Shown here piece by piece: positions 33,208 to 45,152 of a DNA stretch of 64,000 bases (within the stretch, counting starts at the first letter, position 1; each line of letters starts with the position of its first letter). A program made the position numbers and the translations under genes. The notes under the pieces were generated by a model, which saw nothing but the letters and a program-made list of their open reading frames with translations, did no database searches and was not told where the DNA came from. Location of the stretch: assembly GCA_902806595.1 (NCBI GenBank), contig CADCXC010000043.1, forward strand, positions 868,001 through 932,000, read 5' to 3'. The DNA is from Pyrenopolyporus hunteri (taxonomy: Eukaryota; Ascomycota; Sordariomycetes; Xylariales; Hypoxylaceae).

Positions 33208-36200
33208 TCATAGCCCCATCATCTCGTTCTGGCCAAGGAACGTCCTGGCCAACTCGTCTCCGCCACGTTCGGCTTCCTTCATCCAGTGGATGGCGACGCA
33301 CATAAGCGTCGGATCGCTCCTAACGTCACCGTCCATAGTCGTGTCCTGCATGCCTGAAGATGCCGGGCCAGCCGCACCTAGGCTGCCTCGGCCCCGGTCG
33401 GCGGTGTGCCGCGCGCTGCTGCCGGGTCGCGGACCAAACTTCTCCATGACCGCCTGCTTAAATACGTCCCGCGGCTTCGACAACGGGAGCGTGCTCCTCT
33501 CGACAAGCTCCGGGTTGCTGAGGTTGAAGAGCCCCAGCTCCCGCTGCGCCGTCGCGTTGCCCTCCTTAGCCGCGATCGTCCACATCTTCGCTGCGTCGCG
33601 TAGGGAATGAATCGGCGGCTGGCGAATCATCTCCGGAGCATCGTCGACGCCGCCGGGTCGTTTCCTCGAAGGCGTATAATAGTTCAGGATCTCGTCTGCG
33701 ACCTCGACCATGGTCGTGATCACGTCCTGCTTTAGCCCAAGCGCCACCACCACTATATCCCAGAAGGCCTTATTTCGATCCGTGTCCAAGGTAGAGGGCG
33801 AAACGAATGAGTTGATGAACTGCAGATCGCGGAACAGCGTCTTCGGACGGATGCCCGCGTCTTTGAATAGCGACCGAAGCACCTTCGCGATAGCGTCCGT
33901 GTTAGTAGCTTCTTTTACGGACACGATGGAGCGTGCGTCGGCGTTCTTGGTCGAACGTGGCTGGAGTGGAAACATATGAGATTGGAACGGCTGCGAGCGC
34001 CGTTCCTTAACGTTATCGGTATTCGGCTCGTTGATGTCGGTCTTTCCCGGCGCGTTAACATCGTCGTCCACCGACGTGGACTGATGCTTCGTCGCCCAGC
34101 GAGATCGACGCGAACCGTTGGACAAAGAGGCAGCTATGAGACGCTCCAACTCGAGGAGCGCGCTAAGCTTAGTGTATGGATTAGGGTGGACGGCGAACAT
34201 CCCGAGCAGCCTCTGGTATGCTTTCGTGTAGGGGAATTCCGGGGTGTCTCTCTTCTTCGAAGACTTCCCGCGGGCCGACACCGTATCGCTCGTGGCGGAG
34301 CTGTCGTTGCTCGGCCCCGAGGCGCTGTCAGGCCTGTCCGCGCTCAGATCCGCCCTAGAGGCCTCTCCGGCCTGGCGCAAATTGCCGAAACTCTTCCTCT
34401 TCTCTATCACTCTCTGCTTTGCGGCGCTCTTACTCACGCGGTCCCTCTTCGTCGAGGGCCGCCGCGCCCTTCTTTCCTCGGCGTCCCGACGCTCAATACA
34501 TTCTTGTCCCAGATTACCAAACCAACCATCAGTCTCGGACCCAGACGCGAATACGAGATTACCAAGCTCGGAGAGTAGCAGACTAGTAAGGGTTTGACGC
34601 AGCTCGGCAAGGAAGCGTTGCTTTCCTTCCGAGAGGCGACGGAAATGTACGGTCTCGTTCGAAGATACAGACGCGCCGGATCGCGAGGTAGAATGGTGAG
34701 ACGGCAGCGGCTGATGATTCGGGTGGGAGAAGGTGCTCGAAAGGTTGGTGACACTCGTCGTAGGTGATTGCGCGCGCGAGGTCGCCGAGCTGACGCTGGA
34801 CATCGTCGACTGGAAAGGAGACCAGAACGTGGACGTCGAATCAATGGCGTGGATAGGAGATGACGCACCGAAGTAGTCATGAGAGTCGAACGTGTCGGAC
34901 ATGGCCGTGCTCGCTCTCGAAAAGCTGTATCTGTGGTGGGAGTCGACGGAGAGCTGGCTTGTGTTGTACCCAGATATATTTCTAAGGTCCCTGGTTATCG
35001 AACCAGGACGACGTGTCGGGGACGCGTACCGCCTTTCGTGGTCGCTGCTGATGACGCTGGCGGCATCGTCACCCCAGACGCTCTCTCTGTCCCGGCCGGT
35101 CCGAGGGCCTTCGAATGCCCTGCGGTCTCTGGAGTACAGTTCGCTAGACCAGAGCACGGGACCGTCCACGATGTTGTCGCCGACCAGTTTGCTTACGCAG
35201 CTGTCTACCTCGCAGCAGAATCGATGTATACGCTCTTCTCCCTGGCACATGTTCAGGATGCCGAGCTGTTCCAGCCACTTGCTGGTTATCTCGGCCTGGG
35301 CGTCGCTAAGCTTGTTCGGGCCACCCTGGTCCTCGCTAGCCGCTAGCAGATCCAACATCTGCGACTCGTTCCGGTAGATGTAAGCGGCGGCGGGACCGCG
35401 GGCCAGCTGCGCCCGGTTACGCTGGAACGAGCCCCATTTACGCGGCACGCCCATTATCTTCAACGCGCTGCATATGTTTCGAGTTTGTTCGTAAGGAGCT
35501 GAGTTATGAACGTCCGTCACGTACCACATCTTATCTCTCAACGCCTTGAGGCGTTTCATCATGGTCTCGATCAGACCTTCGTGGCGTTCCTGGCTCTGTT
35601 TCAGCCAGACTAGCCAAGCATCATACTCTTCTATGGCGGAGGCGGACCGCCGGATGGAGTCGCGAGGACCTCGAGAAAATATATTAAGGAGCATAGCGAA
35701 ACCGTTCCTACGCAACGACGGGGATGTTAGAGCATTCAGCTGCTGGAGCGTCTTCCAGTAGAGGTGCGCGGATACGAAGTCGGATTGGATACGCGACTGG
35801 GAAGAAGCGGCGGCGAGCATGGCGATCAAGACAGACGAAGACCCGGCCTCGCCCGCCGGTTCCCTGTCTTCGGACGCGCGGGAAGATTCCTCGGCGGCCA
35901 GCTTCGCCTTCTGTTCTTCCTCATACTTACTACGGAAGGGGTTGCGGCTGCCCATCGACGTCCCTGGCGTTATGATCTTGTTCTTCGAACGATACTTCTT
36001 GAGCCCGGAAGCCCGGTTACTAAAAGTTGTCTTGGTGCCGTGGTCTTCGAGCCCCTGAGGAATCTCAAAGTCTTCTACGAGTTTTAAAACTGAGTCACGT
36101 AGGAGGTGGTAGTCCTTGTCAAGTTCGGGCTTTTCGTCAGGCTCTTCATCCTCCGTGTCACTGGTCGTGGAGGAATTCTCCTCTTCCGCATCATCATCAG

Positions 36201-38628
36201 GGTCGTACGTCATCTGCAAGGAAAGGCTGTTGCCATCAGCGGAGATGAACACGACCGCCCAGCGTTCGGCGCACGGGTGGCACGAGCCCGAGGTGGCCTC
36301 GCTGCCGAGGGTCTGGACCATCTCGTGCAACGCCAACCGGAGGCGGTACCCGTCTTCCTCGTAATTGTTAGCTTGCTTCTGCCTCGGCCCATCGGGCACG
36401 GGCGGCGAGCGTCTCTGGGGAGTGCCGGCTGCCTGGTCTTCAAGTAAGGGTTCGCCAGATGTGGTTCCGTCACTAAAGACCGACGAAGCGCTCATGCTGA
36501 GGACGGAGGCCGTATCAAAATTACTCCTCGAGGTGCCGATGGATATCGGCTGCGAGATGGCGGAGAAGCCCGAGATCGACGGCGCACCGGAGCGGATGCT
36601 GCTGGAGTGCGCAGATTGGGGCCTGCGCTCGGGGAAGAGCGCGTTGGAAAGCGTGACAAGGTCGGCTGGACTGATCACCAAATAAGGATGGACCTCTGCA
36701 GTTTCCCTCAGGGAAGTGATAGACCTAGCTGGAAGAAGCCGGCCGGTCCTTCGGCTCCCCGAAGGCCTAAAACGAGCCAATATGTTTTCCACGTGGCCTT
36801 TGATCTTTAGAGGCGTCGACACGGGCTTCTGGGGGTTCCCGCTCGCGAGCATTTCCACAACGTAATGTTGGGCGAGGGTGGCAACTTGCTTGAGAATCTT
36901 CTGGCGGCCATACTCGGTGATGTGGTATTCGGTCATCATCCCATAACTCTCCGGGTGGATGACTACGGCAAGCAACCAACTAGAAAAGAGCCATTTGTAT
37001 ACAAACCATCTTCGCGTGGTATCAACGAGACCTCGCGTCGTGTCCTTGATCTCCAGGCGGCGGAGGATCTCATTCCCAAGCTCAATGACACCTTCTGGGA
37101 TACCGGTGGCGTCTTCGTCGTCGATGATGGCAAACAGGTCGTTGACGGCACGGTCGTAAAACTCCTCGGCGGCGATGCTATCCTTGGTAGTCCAGTCGGA
37201 AAGATTAAATCTCGTCCCGTTCTGGTCCTCTGCCCGGTCGAGCAGAAAAGCGCCGTCCTCGAGTATCTTCATCAGGTACCATTCCATGTTGGCTCGTCCG
37301 GACCAATCACGCATAGCAGACCAGGCATTGAGGATCGAGATCAGGACCGGCTCGCTAGTAGATTTAGTGGAGATCAAACGAGCAAAGGCGGTAGCCCAGA
37401 TCCCGGTCCTTCGTTTGTCTTCGGCGCTGTCCGGGCCGGCCGAGTTAGCAAAGCAAGTATATATGAGAGCAGAAAGCGGGTCGTGGCGTTGGAAAGAGAG
37501 GAGCCGCTCGACGGCGTTGGGGGTCTGTCCAGTCTGCTTATTATTAGAGCCGCTGGAATGGCTGCTAGTGGAATAGCCGCCGCGCCCACCCGCGGAACGG
37601 CCGTGATACGGTAAGACGGACTCTATCGGCTCTAACCCCTGATGGAAAGCAGTGAGGGCTTGGAGCTCCTGAGTGCTCAGGGCGCACAACCGCGTGGCTA
37701 AGTAATCCGGATTTGTCCGGATCTGGGTAAGGAAGTTCAAGAACGCTTCTCTAGCAGTGGCAGAAATATCATTGAGAAAAGGGGTGACAGAACTGCCGGG
37801 ACCGATGCTCCCGGCCGTGCTTGGCGGGGGCACCAGCGTCTCGACAGACGCTACCCCCGACGATTGCAAAGATTCCATCTCCGGCTCCAGTAGAGCGTAG
37901 CGACGGGTGGCGTCGCAGCTATTCCGAACATCATGGATGGCACCAAACAAATTAGCAAAGGCCCTCTTGTCATCGTTTCTGAAGCTATCCGCCAGGTTGC
38001 GCAGCGAAGTCTCGCCGCAGCGGGTCAGGCGCGCCGAGAGGGCGGTGGAGATCAGACTTCTTTGAAGGCGGATGCGGGTGTTGGCGCACTTGCGCTCCTG
38101 GTACTTAGACAACCGGACCAGGTGAGCAAGCTCCTCGAGGGTGGTGCCCTCGTTCTCGACGGTCAGATGGGGGTTCGTATATAGGGATACGTCGGCCAGG
38201 AGAGGCCGCGGAAGGGGGCCCGAATCTTCTTGGTCTTTCAAGATGGGCTGCAACGGGCTAGACGGGACGGGTGGGCTAGAGGCCGGGGACGGAGACGAAG
38301 GTGGCTTCGGAGGGCCTACGGCTTGGTCTATTACCGGCTTCTTGGGCGCACTCGCGCCGGCGGCGCCGGGGTTGGCGCTCGACTGTTGCTGCTTCAGAGT
38401 CGCATCGCGAGAAGACTCGTCACTACCAACTTTACGAACCGAGCCCGACGACTCCCGCCGGTGGTGCCCGCTTCCGGGTCTACCGGGGCTTCGCGATCGA
38501 AATCGTCGGGGGCGCGACACTTCGGCTCGGGTCTCGGGGGAAGGGGTCGGATTCCGCGAGGGCGGATGTGTAGCGGAAGGGGATGCGGCTGTATAACGAC
38601 GAGGCGACGAGTCAGCAATCTGGCACAT
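33208..38628 (-). CDS. Large conserved protein with C-terminal Sel1-like repeats
   Basis: A single uninterrupted frame of 1,806 residues on the minus strand, in normal coding GC. Layout: residues 1-150 are Ser/Pro/Arg-rich and probably disordered; a folded part begins near TLEELAHLVRLSKYQERKCA (about 165); Ser-rich linkers contain GSSS and SSVSS patches; an acidic tract (DPDDDAEEENSSTTSDTEDE) lies in the middle; a basic segment (RRARRPSTKRDRVSKSAAK) and the block FPYTKAYQRLLGMFAVHPNP lie in the last third; the end has two Sel1-like helix pairs, AAKMWTIAAKEGNATAQRELG (from ~1,679) and AIHWMKEAERGGDELARTFLG (from ~1,783). Sel1 repeats commonly scaffold protein complexes. I do not recognise a characterised orthologue. 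No membrane segment or signal peptide is evident. The length without an intron is notable for this genome. Confidence 0.85.
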   Translation of the reverse strand: MCQIADSSPRRYTAASPSATHPPSRNPTPSPETRAEVSRPRRFRSRSPGRPGSGHHRRESSGSVRKVGSDESSRDATLKQQQSSANPGAAGASAPKKPVIDQAVGPPKPPSSPSPASSPPVPSSPLQPILKDQEDSGPLPRPLLADVSLYTNPHLTVENEGTTLEELAHLVRLSKYQERKCANTRIRLQRSLISTALSARLTRCGETSLRNLADSFRNDDKRAFANLFGAIHDVRNSCDATRRYALLEPEMESLQSSGVASVETLVPPPSTAGSIGPGSSVTPFLNDISATAREAFLNFLTQIRTNPDYLATRLCALSTQELQALTAFHQGLEPIESVLPYHGRSAGGRGGYSTSSHSSGSNNKQTGQTPNAVERLLSFQRHDPLSALIYTCFANSAGPDSAEDKRRTGIWATAFARLISTKSTSEPVLISILNAWSAMRDWSGRANMEWYLMKILEDGAFLLDRAEDQNGTRFNLSDWTTKDSIAAEEFYDRAVNDLFAIIDDEDATGIPEGVIELGNEILRRLEIKDTTRGLVDTTRRWFVYKWLFSSWLLAVVIHPESYGMMTEYHITEYGRQKILKQVATLAQHYVVEMLASGNPQKPVSTPLKIKGHVENILARFRPSGSRRTGRLLPARSITSLRETAEVHPYLVISPADLVTLSNALFPERRPQSAHSSSIRSGAPSISGFSAISQPISIGTSRSNFDTASVLSMSASSVFSDGTTSGEPLLEDQAAGTPQRRSPPVPDGPRQKQANNYEEDGYRLRLALHEMVQTLGSEATSGSCHPCAERWAVVFISADGNSLSLQMTYDPDDDAEEENSSTTSDTEDEEPDEKPELDKDYHLLRDSVLKLVEDFEIPQGLEDHGTKTTFSNRASGLKKYRSKNKIITPGTSMGSRNPFRSKYEEEQKAKLAAEESSRASEDREPAGEAGSSSVLIAMLAAASSQSRIQSDFVSAHLYWKTLQQLNALTSPSLRRNGFAMLLNIFSRGPRDSIRRSASAIEEYDAWLVWLKQSQERHEGLIETMMKRLKALRDKMWYVTDVHNSAPYEQTRNICSALKIMGVPRKWGSFQRNRAQLARGPAAAYIYRNESQMLDLLAASEDQGGPNKLSDAQAEITSKWLEQLGILNMCQGEERIHRFCCEVDSCVSKLVGDNIVDGPVLWSSELYSRDRRAFEGPRTGRDRESVWGDDAASVISSDHERRYASPTRRPGSITRDLRNISGYNTSQLSVDSHHRYSFSRASTAMSDTFDSHDYFGASSPIHAIDSTSTFWSPFQSTMSSVSSATSRAQSPTTSVTNLSSTFSHPNHQPLPSHHSTSRSGASVSSNETVHFRRLSEGKQRFLAELRQTLTSLLLSELGNLVFASGSETDGWFGNLGQECIERRDAEERRARRPSTKRDRVSKSAAKQRVIEKRKSFGNLRQAGEASRADLSADRPDSASGPSNDSSATSDTVSARGKSSKKRDTPEFPYTKAYQRLLGMFAVHPNPYTKLSALLELERLIAASLSNGSRRSRWATKHQSTSVDDDVNAPGKTDINEPNTDNVKERRSQPFQSHMFPLQPRSTKNADARSIVSVKEATNTDAIAKVLRSLFKDAGIRPKTLFRDLQFINSFVSPSTLDTDRNKAFWDIVVVALGLKQDVITTMVEVADEILNYYTPSRKRPGGVDDAPEMIRQPPIHSLRDAAKMWTIAAKEGNATAQRELGLFNLSNPELVERSTLPLSKPRDVFKQAVMEKFGPRPGSSARHTADRGRGSLGAAGPASSGMQDTTMDGDVRSDPTLMCVAIHWMKEAERGGDELARTFLGQNEMMGL

Positions 38629-41600
38629 GCAATTTGACGCTCCAGCTCGGGGACACCTGGGACACCTCTATCATCACGCTCCTATCCTACTCGACTCACG
38701 TGGGGAGGAATGTATGCAAACGGGCGACGACAGGGATCGCTGCATTGAGATCATAGTGGGCGCATAAAACAATATTGGGAGAGCGCCTTTTCTTTCGCCC
38801 CAGCACGGCCAACAGCACCCCTTTGGGAGAGGAAGGGAAAAGAACACAGAGAGCTCCTAGTTAGCCACGGTGGAGGCGATTATTCGATCGTTGTTCAACG
38901 TCGTGTAAGGTCAGGTACTTTCAGGAATATGTCATCTAGACATGAAGCAAAAACTCGCGCGGCTAAGCTTCTCGATGGAAGTAGAATGGCGTCCTTCGTA
39001 TATGCGCGGATAGCTCAGGATAGATTAGGATAGATCAGGCAAGATTACCTAGGACGGATAGGTAGGGGGGTGGTGTTGAGGTAGGGTAGGTAGGTAAGTA
39101 GGTAGAGGTCGGGTTCAGGTAGGGCAGAGTTGGGCTTCAAATAGTAAGAGAAGTATAATTAGAATATGATAAGAGAAGCTCCGGGGGGGCGGAGGGTTCT
39201 ATCGATAGCAGTCAGATCCAAGTCGGCGGTCGGTTGGTTGATCCCGGATCAACAACAACAACAACAAGGACGTTCAGAATGAGCGGAATTAATTGGACAA
39301 GGTGATGTATGAGCAAAAAGTAGGTATGCTTCTTCTTTCTCGCCTCTTGTCTCCTTCGTGTTTCTCGGTAGATATTGGGTAGATAAAATAAGAATCTCAG
39401 CTCATGCCAGCCACCGAATCCCGGCTCCGATCCTAGCCAGTCGCGAGCTTGTCTCGTCTCGTTCGTCCGTTCGCTCGGTAATACTGCGTGAAATTTTTCG
39501 TTTGTGCCCTCGTCAGCTCCGGTAGCCCGGTATATAGTATAGTAGGTATAGGATAGAAGGTCGACAGATTATGTGTAGGTAGTAGGTAAGTAGGTATATA
39601 GGTAGGTAGGTAATCGGTATGTAGGTAGGGTTAGGTAGGGTTAGGTATATAGGTATACGGCCTACTCCGAGGGAATATGGGGGAAGTAAGAAGGAAGATG
39701 TACATGTATGTAGGTAGGTAGGTACCTAGGTAGGTATGTACGCAAATGCAAGATAACGACAGCGACAAGCAACAGCAATAGCAACAGCAATCGCAATAGC
39801 ACTAGCGCCAGCAATACCGAACAGCGGTGGCAGCAACAGCAACCCAGCGGCGGCAGCAGCAGCACCCAGGAGCACCAGCAGTAAGTAGCGGCGGAGTCAG
39901 TGCAGTAGAAACAAAAGATGATGTGTTCCTGCCGGACTGTTCGTCATTTGGCATCGACCTTGGAACCTTGTCCAGCTGTCGAAGCACCAACCCAAGGCCA
40001 GCCCAGTTACACAACAGCATTTAGTTGTCGCACTGTCGTTGGCCGACGTGGGGTAAATCGATGAGACCGCTTAGCACCACTTGAGACGGTCTACATCCAT
40101 GTACCTAGGTAGGTATCTACTACCATTACCATTATGTGGCGGGCGTTTGGGGGAAAGAGGTGGCCCAGCATCCATTTTGCATACCAGGTGGCATAAGTGC
40201 CATAGGTGTCATAGCTGGTATAACATAGGTGTCAGAGGATGGCAGCTGGCTGGGTTGCCACAAGTTAATTCGCAAGGAGTTGTATAAAGGTACCTCCGCT
40301 ATCGTGGCGTTCTAAGCTTACAAGTGCCGCAATCCGTGCCAACCCTTCCGTACCGTACGTACTTGTACAATACAATACATGTAGGTACCTAGCATAGTAC
40401 AATACATTGGTACAGGGACCCTTAGGCCTCCCCCTCCACATAGAGCCACACATGCGCATTGCCATCCCCCTTCTCTCCCTCCCCTCTACAACCTACCCTC
40501 CTCCTATCTACCTACATACCTCTCTGCTAAGATACTCGTCTCTCATCTTCCCACCGCCAGCCCCCCCCCCAACTTGCTAGGCCTCACCCCCCTCCCCCTA
40601 CCCCCAAGGTTTGCAAAACATCGAATCGACCATCCGTTCACCAGTAAAATGTCGTCCCTCAATTTTGGGGCGGGTGTGTACAACACACAAGGCGGCCATA
40701 ATGATGACGATGCCACAACACATGCACACCCCGTCACGGAGGCAAAGTCGATAGCCTGTTACTGGACGGGTTCGGTAAGACCCTTTGGCGATACACACAT
40801 GAACAGAAATAGTCGTTTCCACTATTCTTCGTCTTCTGTCTCCCCCATCTCCTCGTTTTAATATCATCTCTCCTATAAGGAGTTTCCCCATGTAAGTCGT
40901 ATTGTACTATGTAGGTATGTTTGGATGAATGAGGCCTCGAAGTCGAGTCCCTTTCGCCTCGCGGCTACACACCGAAAACAATGAATGCCTATCATTGAAC
41001 AGAATCGAACACAGTATGAATAGCGAGAACTATCCTTTCACCATGGCCTTTATATATATATATATTCTACGAGTCTATACCCTACATAGTAGGTACGGAA
41101 TACATACACATATCTGATACATGTATGTTAAACGCATCCACCATTCTCTGATTGTCCTTCTTCGGCTCTTCACATCTGACAACGCGCAAACGGCGCAGGA
41201 AAAGGGGGAAACGGCAGCCAATGATCCAAACAGACACCTTCACAAGTAAAAGACCGACCGAGGAGTATACCGGTACCTACCCCTAAAAAACACCACAGAT
41301 TATAGAAGCACAGATGGGAGGGGGAGAAGAAATAATAATAATAACAAAAATATTAAAATAACAAAAAAAAAAAAGGGAGGGGAAAGAAGAAGAGAAACAC
41401 CCCATCAGGTCTCATCGGCGTCTTCCCCCGAAAAGAAAAAAGAAAACGCGGACACTTTGCGTTTACGGGATGCAGGAATCCATCGTCATCTCACTCAGCC
41501 AGCATTCGCAAACTCTCCGCCGTCACCCAGTGGTCTTAGCCGTGCTCCAGTAACATAAAACGGGCTCTCGGCTGAGCGAGGACAAGTTGATGAGTTGGCC

Positions 41601-44600
41601 CTGCATATCGCATTGCTAATCTTCCTCGCCTTCCATCCCATGCCTTGGGAGCTTCCCATCTTACCTAAATCGTCGCCCCGGCGCTGCGTAGTCCAAGGCT
41701 GCATCGCCCGAGACGGCGGTCAACGTTGCAGATCCCCCCCCGTCGCAGCCTTTTGGAATATTTCCCGCCGGCGGCTCGCTAATAAAAAATAGACGAGATA
41801 GTAGGTGTAATGTCGACGAGGTCCTACTAACCAACCCTACAGCGGTCCGAGCGAAGCGAATCTTGCCCTTGGAGGAGAACGTGCCGGGCTCGCCCAATCC
41901 CCATCGTCCACGCGCATGGCATGCAGACCGACTCCTGCCAACGCATCCGAGCATCCAATTGCCCTCCTGCGTGTCCACATATTCCATTTAACGCGTCCAC
42001 GACGCCCGCTCTTCTCTTATTTTCTTTTTTTTTTTCTTCTATGCTTCCCTTTTCCCTAACCCTCTCCCCTCTTCTCTCGACCAATCGCTTCTTTCTTGCC
42101 CTTCTGTCCTCTTCCAAACCCTCCACGGCGGTTGGCTGGCAAATACTAGTTAGTCCGCTCGCGGCCTATTTCGTAGTCTTCCCATTCAACCCATTGGACA
42201 ACGCGCCTGCAATGCGTGATGACCAGCGGCTGATTAACTTGATATCGGGCAACCGTGGACAGGGCTATTCGGGCAGAGTCGTTTCGAAGGTTTCCCAATG
42301 CGGCCCAACTAAATCCTACCCGCGATCCTTTTCTGGCTGGTCACCACGCGATACCAATCTACCCAGTTATCCTCTTTCAGCCTTGTACAGATCTCTCTGA
42401 TGCACGTCAGTCGCACAACCCCGGCGTCGGTGGAGCCTCAAAGCATAGTAATGTATAGAACGCGTTCGTCTGAACTTAGAAGATCCTATTATAGGATATT
42501 TTCTGTGGATATGCCGTAACAGCCAACCGGTCTTCCAGAAAGCTGGTCTATATGCCCCGACTTGGTAATGGGGATTCTCGATCCATCCAGTCGCGTGAGT
42601 GCAAATCATAGTATAGTTGCTTCGAAAACCAGAGGCTCCGGCTTCTAATACGTCGGACAAGAAACGACGCTTTTTACTCATCGGCGCCAGTAATCGCTGT
42701 ACAACATGGCGAGTCCTATGATGGGTCTAGAGGAACATATCCCGAAGAGCAACGTACGAGCGTAGTAGGTCTAACGGCGAAGAAGCGTCACTCCGGGCAC
42801 AGAGTGGGGGACTACTCGCGTAACGAAGAACTCGACCAAGGGCTCGGCGCTCCCGCTCACATACGACTCTTAGCCCGCAGAATATCTCCCCCAGACTCTA
42901 ATGTAGACCTTGTGGGTTTGTAGAGACCCACAGCTCGTCAACTCCACGAGAGTCTAAGCCGAACCGACCGAGTGATTTTGTGATTCAACAGATGGCAGTC
43001 TAGATATACCCCGTTTTCATCGCAAGATTCAGATACTGTGATGGTGCATACCGATACGGCCCACCAGCATCTGGGAGGCAGCTCAGGAAGGGCATTTACA
43101 GACCCATATCTATCTACATACTAGCCGGGAATCCATAGTAAATCCGATCAAACCCACAGCATCGCGACGTAGCCATATGCGTACCCCGTTTTACAACCCC
43201 CGAGGTCCGTCGAAGCCAATGGCACACGTATTATCAGTCGCCCGTTACAGCTCTTGAAGTTCGACTAGATCCTTTCGTGGACCACGGAATCGTCGGCTCG
43301 AATGGGTCAATCTGTGAAGGCTTGGGCTCCTCTGGCGCCTAGAGCATGCCGCTACCCGCTGTCAATATGGGGCTGTGTCACGCCTACGAATGTTCAAGTA
43401 TATCTGAGGTATTAACGATAGGTGGACCAGCATTGCTATACGCTCCTATACCTATCTTCGCCAATTTTGGCTCTATAGACCAACATCTATGATAACTTAC
43501 CAACGATACATAAAATCGGGTCTAACGCATTAGGAATATGTCGAAAACGGCGTTTGATACACCTACCTACCTACCTACCTAGGTACTCAAAGCCGATGTT
43601 AATCCCACCACTTCCCAGAGCCACAACATGTACATAATCAATGACAGGTAGGCAAGGAGGTTAGTTGCCTAGGTAGGTGGACAAGTATCCTGTCACTGAG
43701 TAGGCATTACAGAGCCGATATAAATCCTACTTACGACTATCCCCCTTTACTTAAACTGGTACAGTGGTACTTAACCGGGAACGAGATCGGGAATAGTTCG
43801 AATATAAGGCCACATTCATAACACACCGCGGTATAGGAAAGGGTATCGCTTGAATCTAGAATATTACATATACCTGCTCTATAGTGGATCGTTCAGGGAT
43901 ACTCGGAACGACGTCTATGAGAGCCGCGTCGTGGCGCTACGGAGGTACACCACGTAATGTATTGACCTATTTGAGCGGCCGTGGCCTATCCTTTCGTATT
44001 CGGTGCGAACTTCCCCAGAGATCTCGAAGCCACCGGTTGCCCTAGCTCAGAATCACTATGGAACCTGAAGGCGCATGAACACGCAGCCATATGATCCCGT
44101 GCTTGACAGAACATCTTCTCTCGGTCAAGCACACGTCACGCTGCTAGCAAGGACTATACTGGTGTAATCAAGGTTAAAAAGCAAGCAGGCTACGAAGCGT
44201 CTAAATATGCGCACGCCTCTACGTTACGAACGCGGGGCTGACTTCGTCGATACCTAGAGCCAATATCAAGGAAATATTTATAATGCTAACGGCTTGAGCT
44301 TAGAAGTCAGAGCTAGGTATGTTATCGGGGTTAGGATTTAGGTTTCTTCCACGCCTTATATGCGATGTGTGTGGGTAGGGCTCCGTATACTATACTATTG
44401 GATCTGAATGGCCCTTTATTCCTATGATCGAACATTGAATAAACTACTAGTAGCGGGTGAGATCGCGGCCGCCGTGGATGATACGCCAATATGCACCCGC
44501 GGCTTTCCTTATAATGTTGTTTTTATATTTGAGCTTTCTTATAACATGAAATCAGGGGGAAGAATCTCAACGCCAGCAAGACAAGGCTGAAGCTATTCCT

Positions 44601-45152
44601 CCACCCTTGTAGTTTTCACTTCAAGGCCCCGAATCTCAGCTGATCCTCTTTTTATAGCACCCCTACGTATCGGTACGTCTATAGTGACGATGGTTTCTCA
44701 TCCATACCGTCTGTACCATCATTGGGGAATCGGTATATATAGCCGCAAATACCTCCTTCTGATTCGCTAGCTTGTAGCTGATAGCGCGTGATATATTCAT
44801 ACTATTGGACAAATGGTAGCTTGCTCTCGAACTACAGTGTCGTGAAACCTGAATCCAGGGGCACTATATGATACTAGGCAGTATATAGCTCTTATCCTAG
44901 CTGCCGCTACGTCAATCGCGACCTTATCTAAATCCTATAGATATGTAGGTAGTGTTGGATGTTTACAGCTCCTATCTATCAACTGACCTGTGGAACGGAG
45001 TTTCTCATGTTTTAAATCGAGCTATATTTCCTAAGCCCCAGCACCGCTAGCACAACACATGACACCCGTGGCATCCATAATCAGGATCCTTGCCAAGATT
45101 TCTATATCATCTTCTATTCTTCAGGGTCTATTAGGCTACACGTAATGCCTGT
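38629..45152. other. 6.5-kb stretch without a convincing gene
   Basis: The 38.6-39.3 kb part is the upstream region of the Sel1-protein gene. CAACAACAACAACAA lies near 39,251 and CAGCAA/CAGCAG-type trinucleotides at 39,768-39,880. TAGG arrays occur at 39,055-39,120, 39,560-39,740 and 43,560-43,585. Pyrimidine tracts at 40,440-40,615 and 42,000-42,110 look like fungal promoter/leader sequence, but only the first is followed by an arguable small frame. From 42.4 to 45.15 kb I see no coding signal, RNA gene or transposon relic. Confidence 0.5.
40649..40861 (+). CDS. Candidate small protein or first exon (weak)
   Basis: An ATG in good fungal context (CCAGTAAAATGTCG) follows 170 bp of C/T-rich leader. 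Unspliced it gives 70 residues (MSSLNFGAGVYNTQGGHNDD at the start); alternatively the frame could end at a donor-like GTAAGA at 40,773, after YWTGS, leaving a 42-codon first exon. No family is recognised, there is no signal peptide, and no continuing exon was found with confidence. It may be a leader ORF of a non-coding transcript. Confidence 0.2.
   Translation: MSSLNFGAGVYNTQGGHNDDDATTHAHPVTEAKSIACYWTGSVRPFGDTHMNRNSRFHYSSSSVSPISSF

Noticed and set aside
33976..34578. 200-codon plus-strand frame
   Set aside because: Antisense shadow of the 1,806-residue Sel1 protein, as are the other plus-strand frames from 33.2 to 38.6 kb.
41921..42400. 159-codon plus-strand frame with a Leu/Phe-rich start
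   Set aside because: The hydrophobic start is a translated pyrimidine tract; no recognisable domain follows and no homologous pattern was seen.
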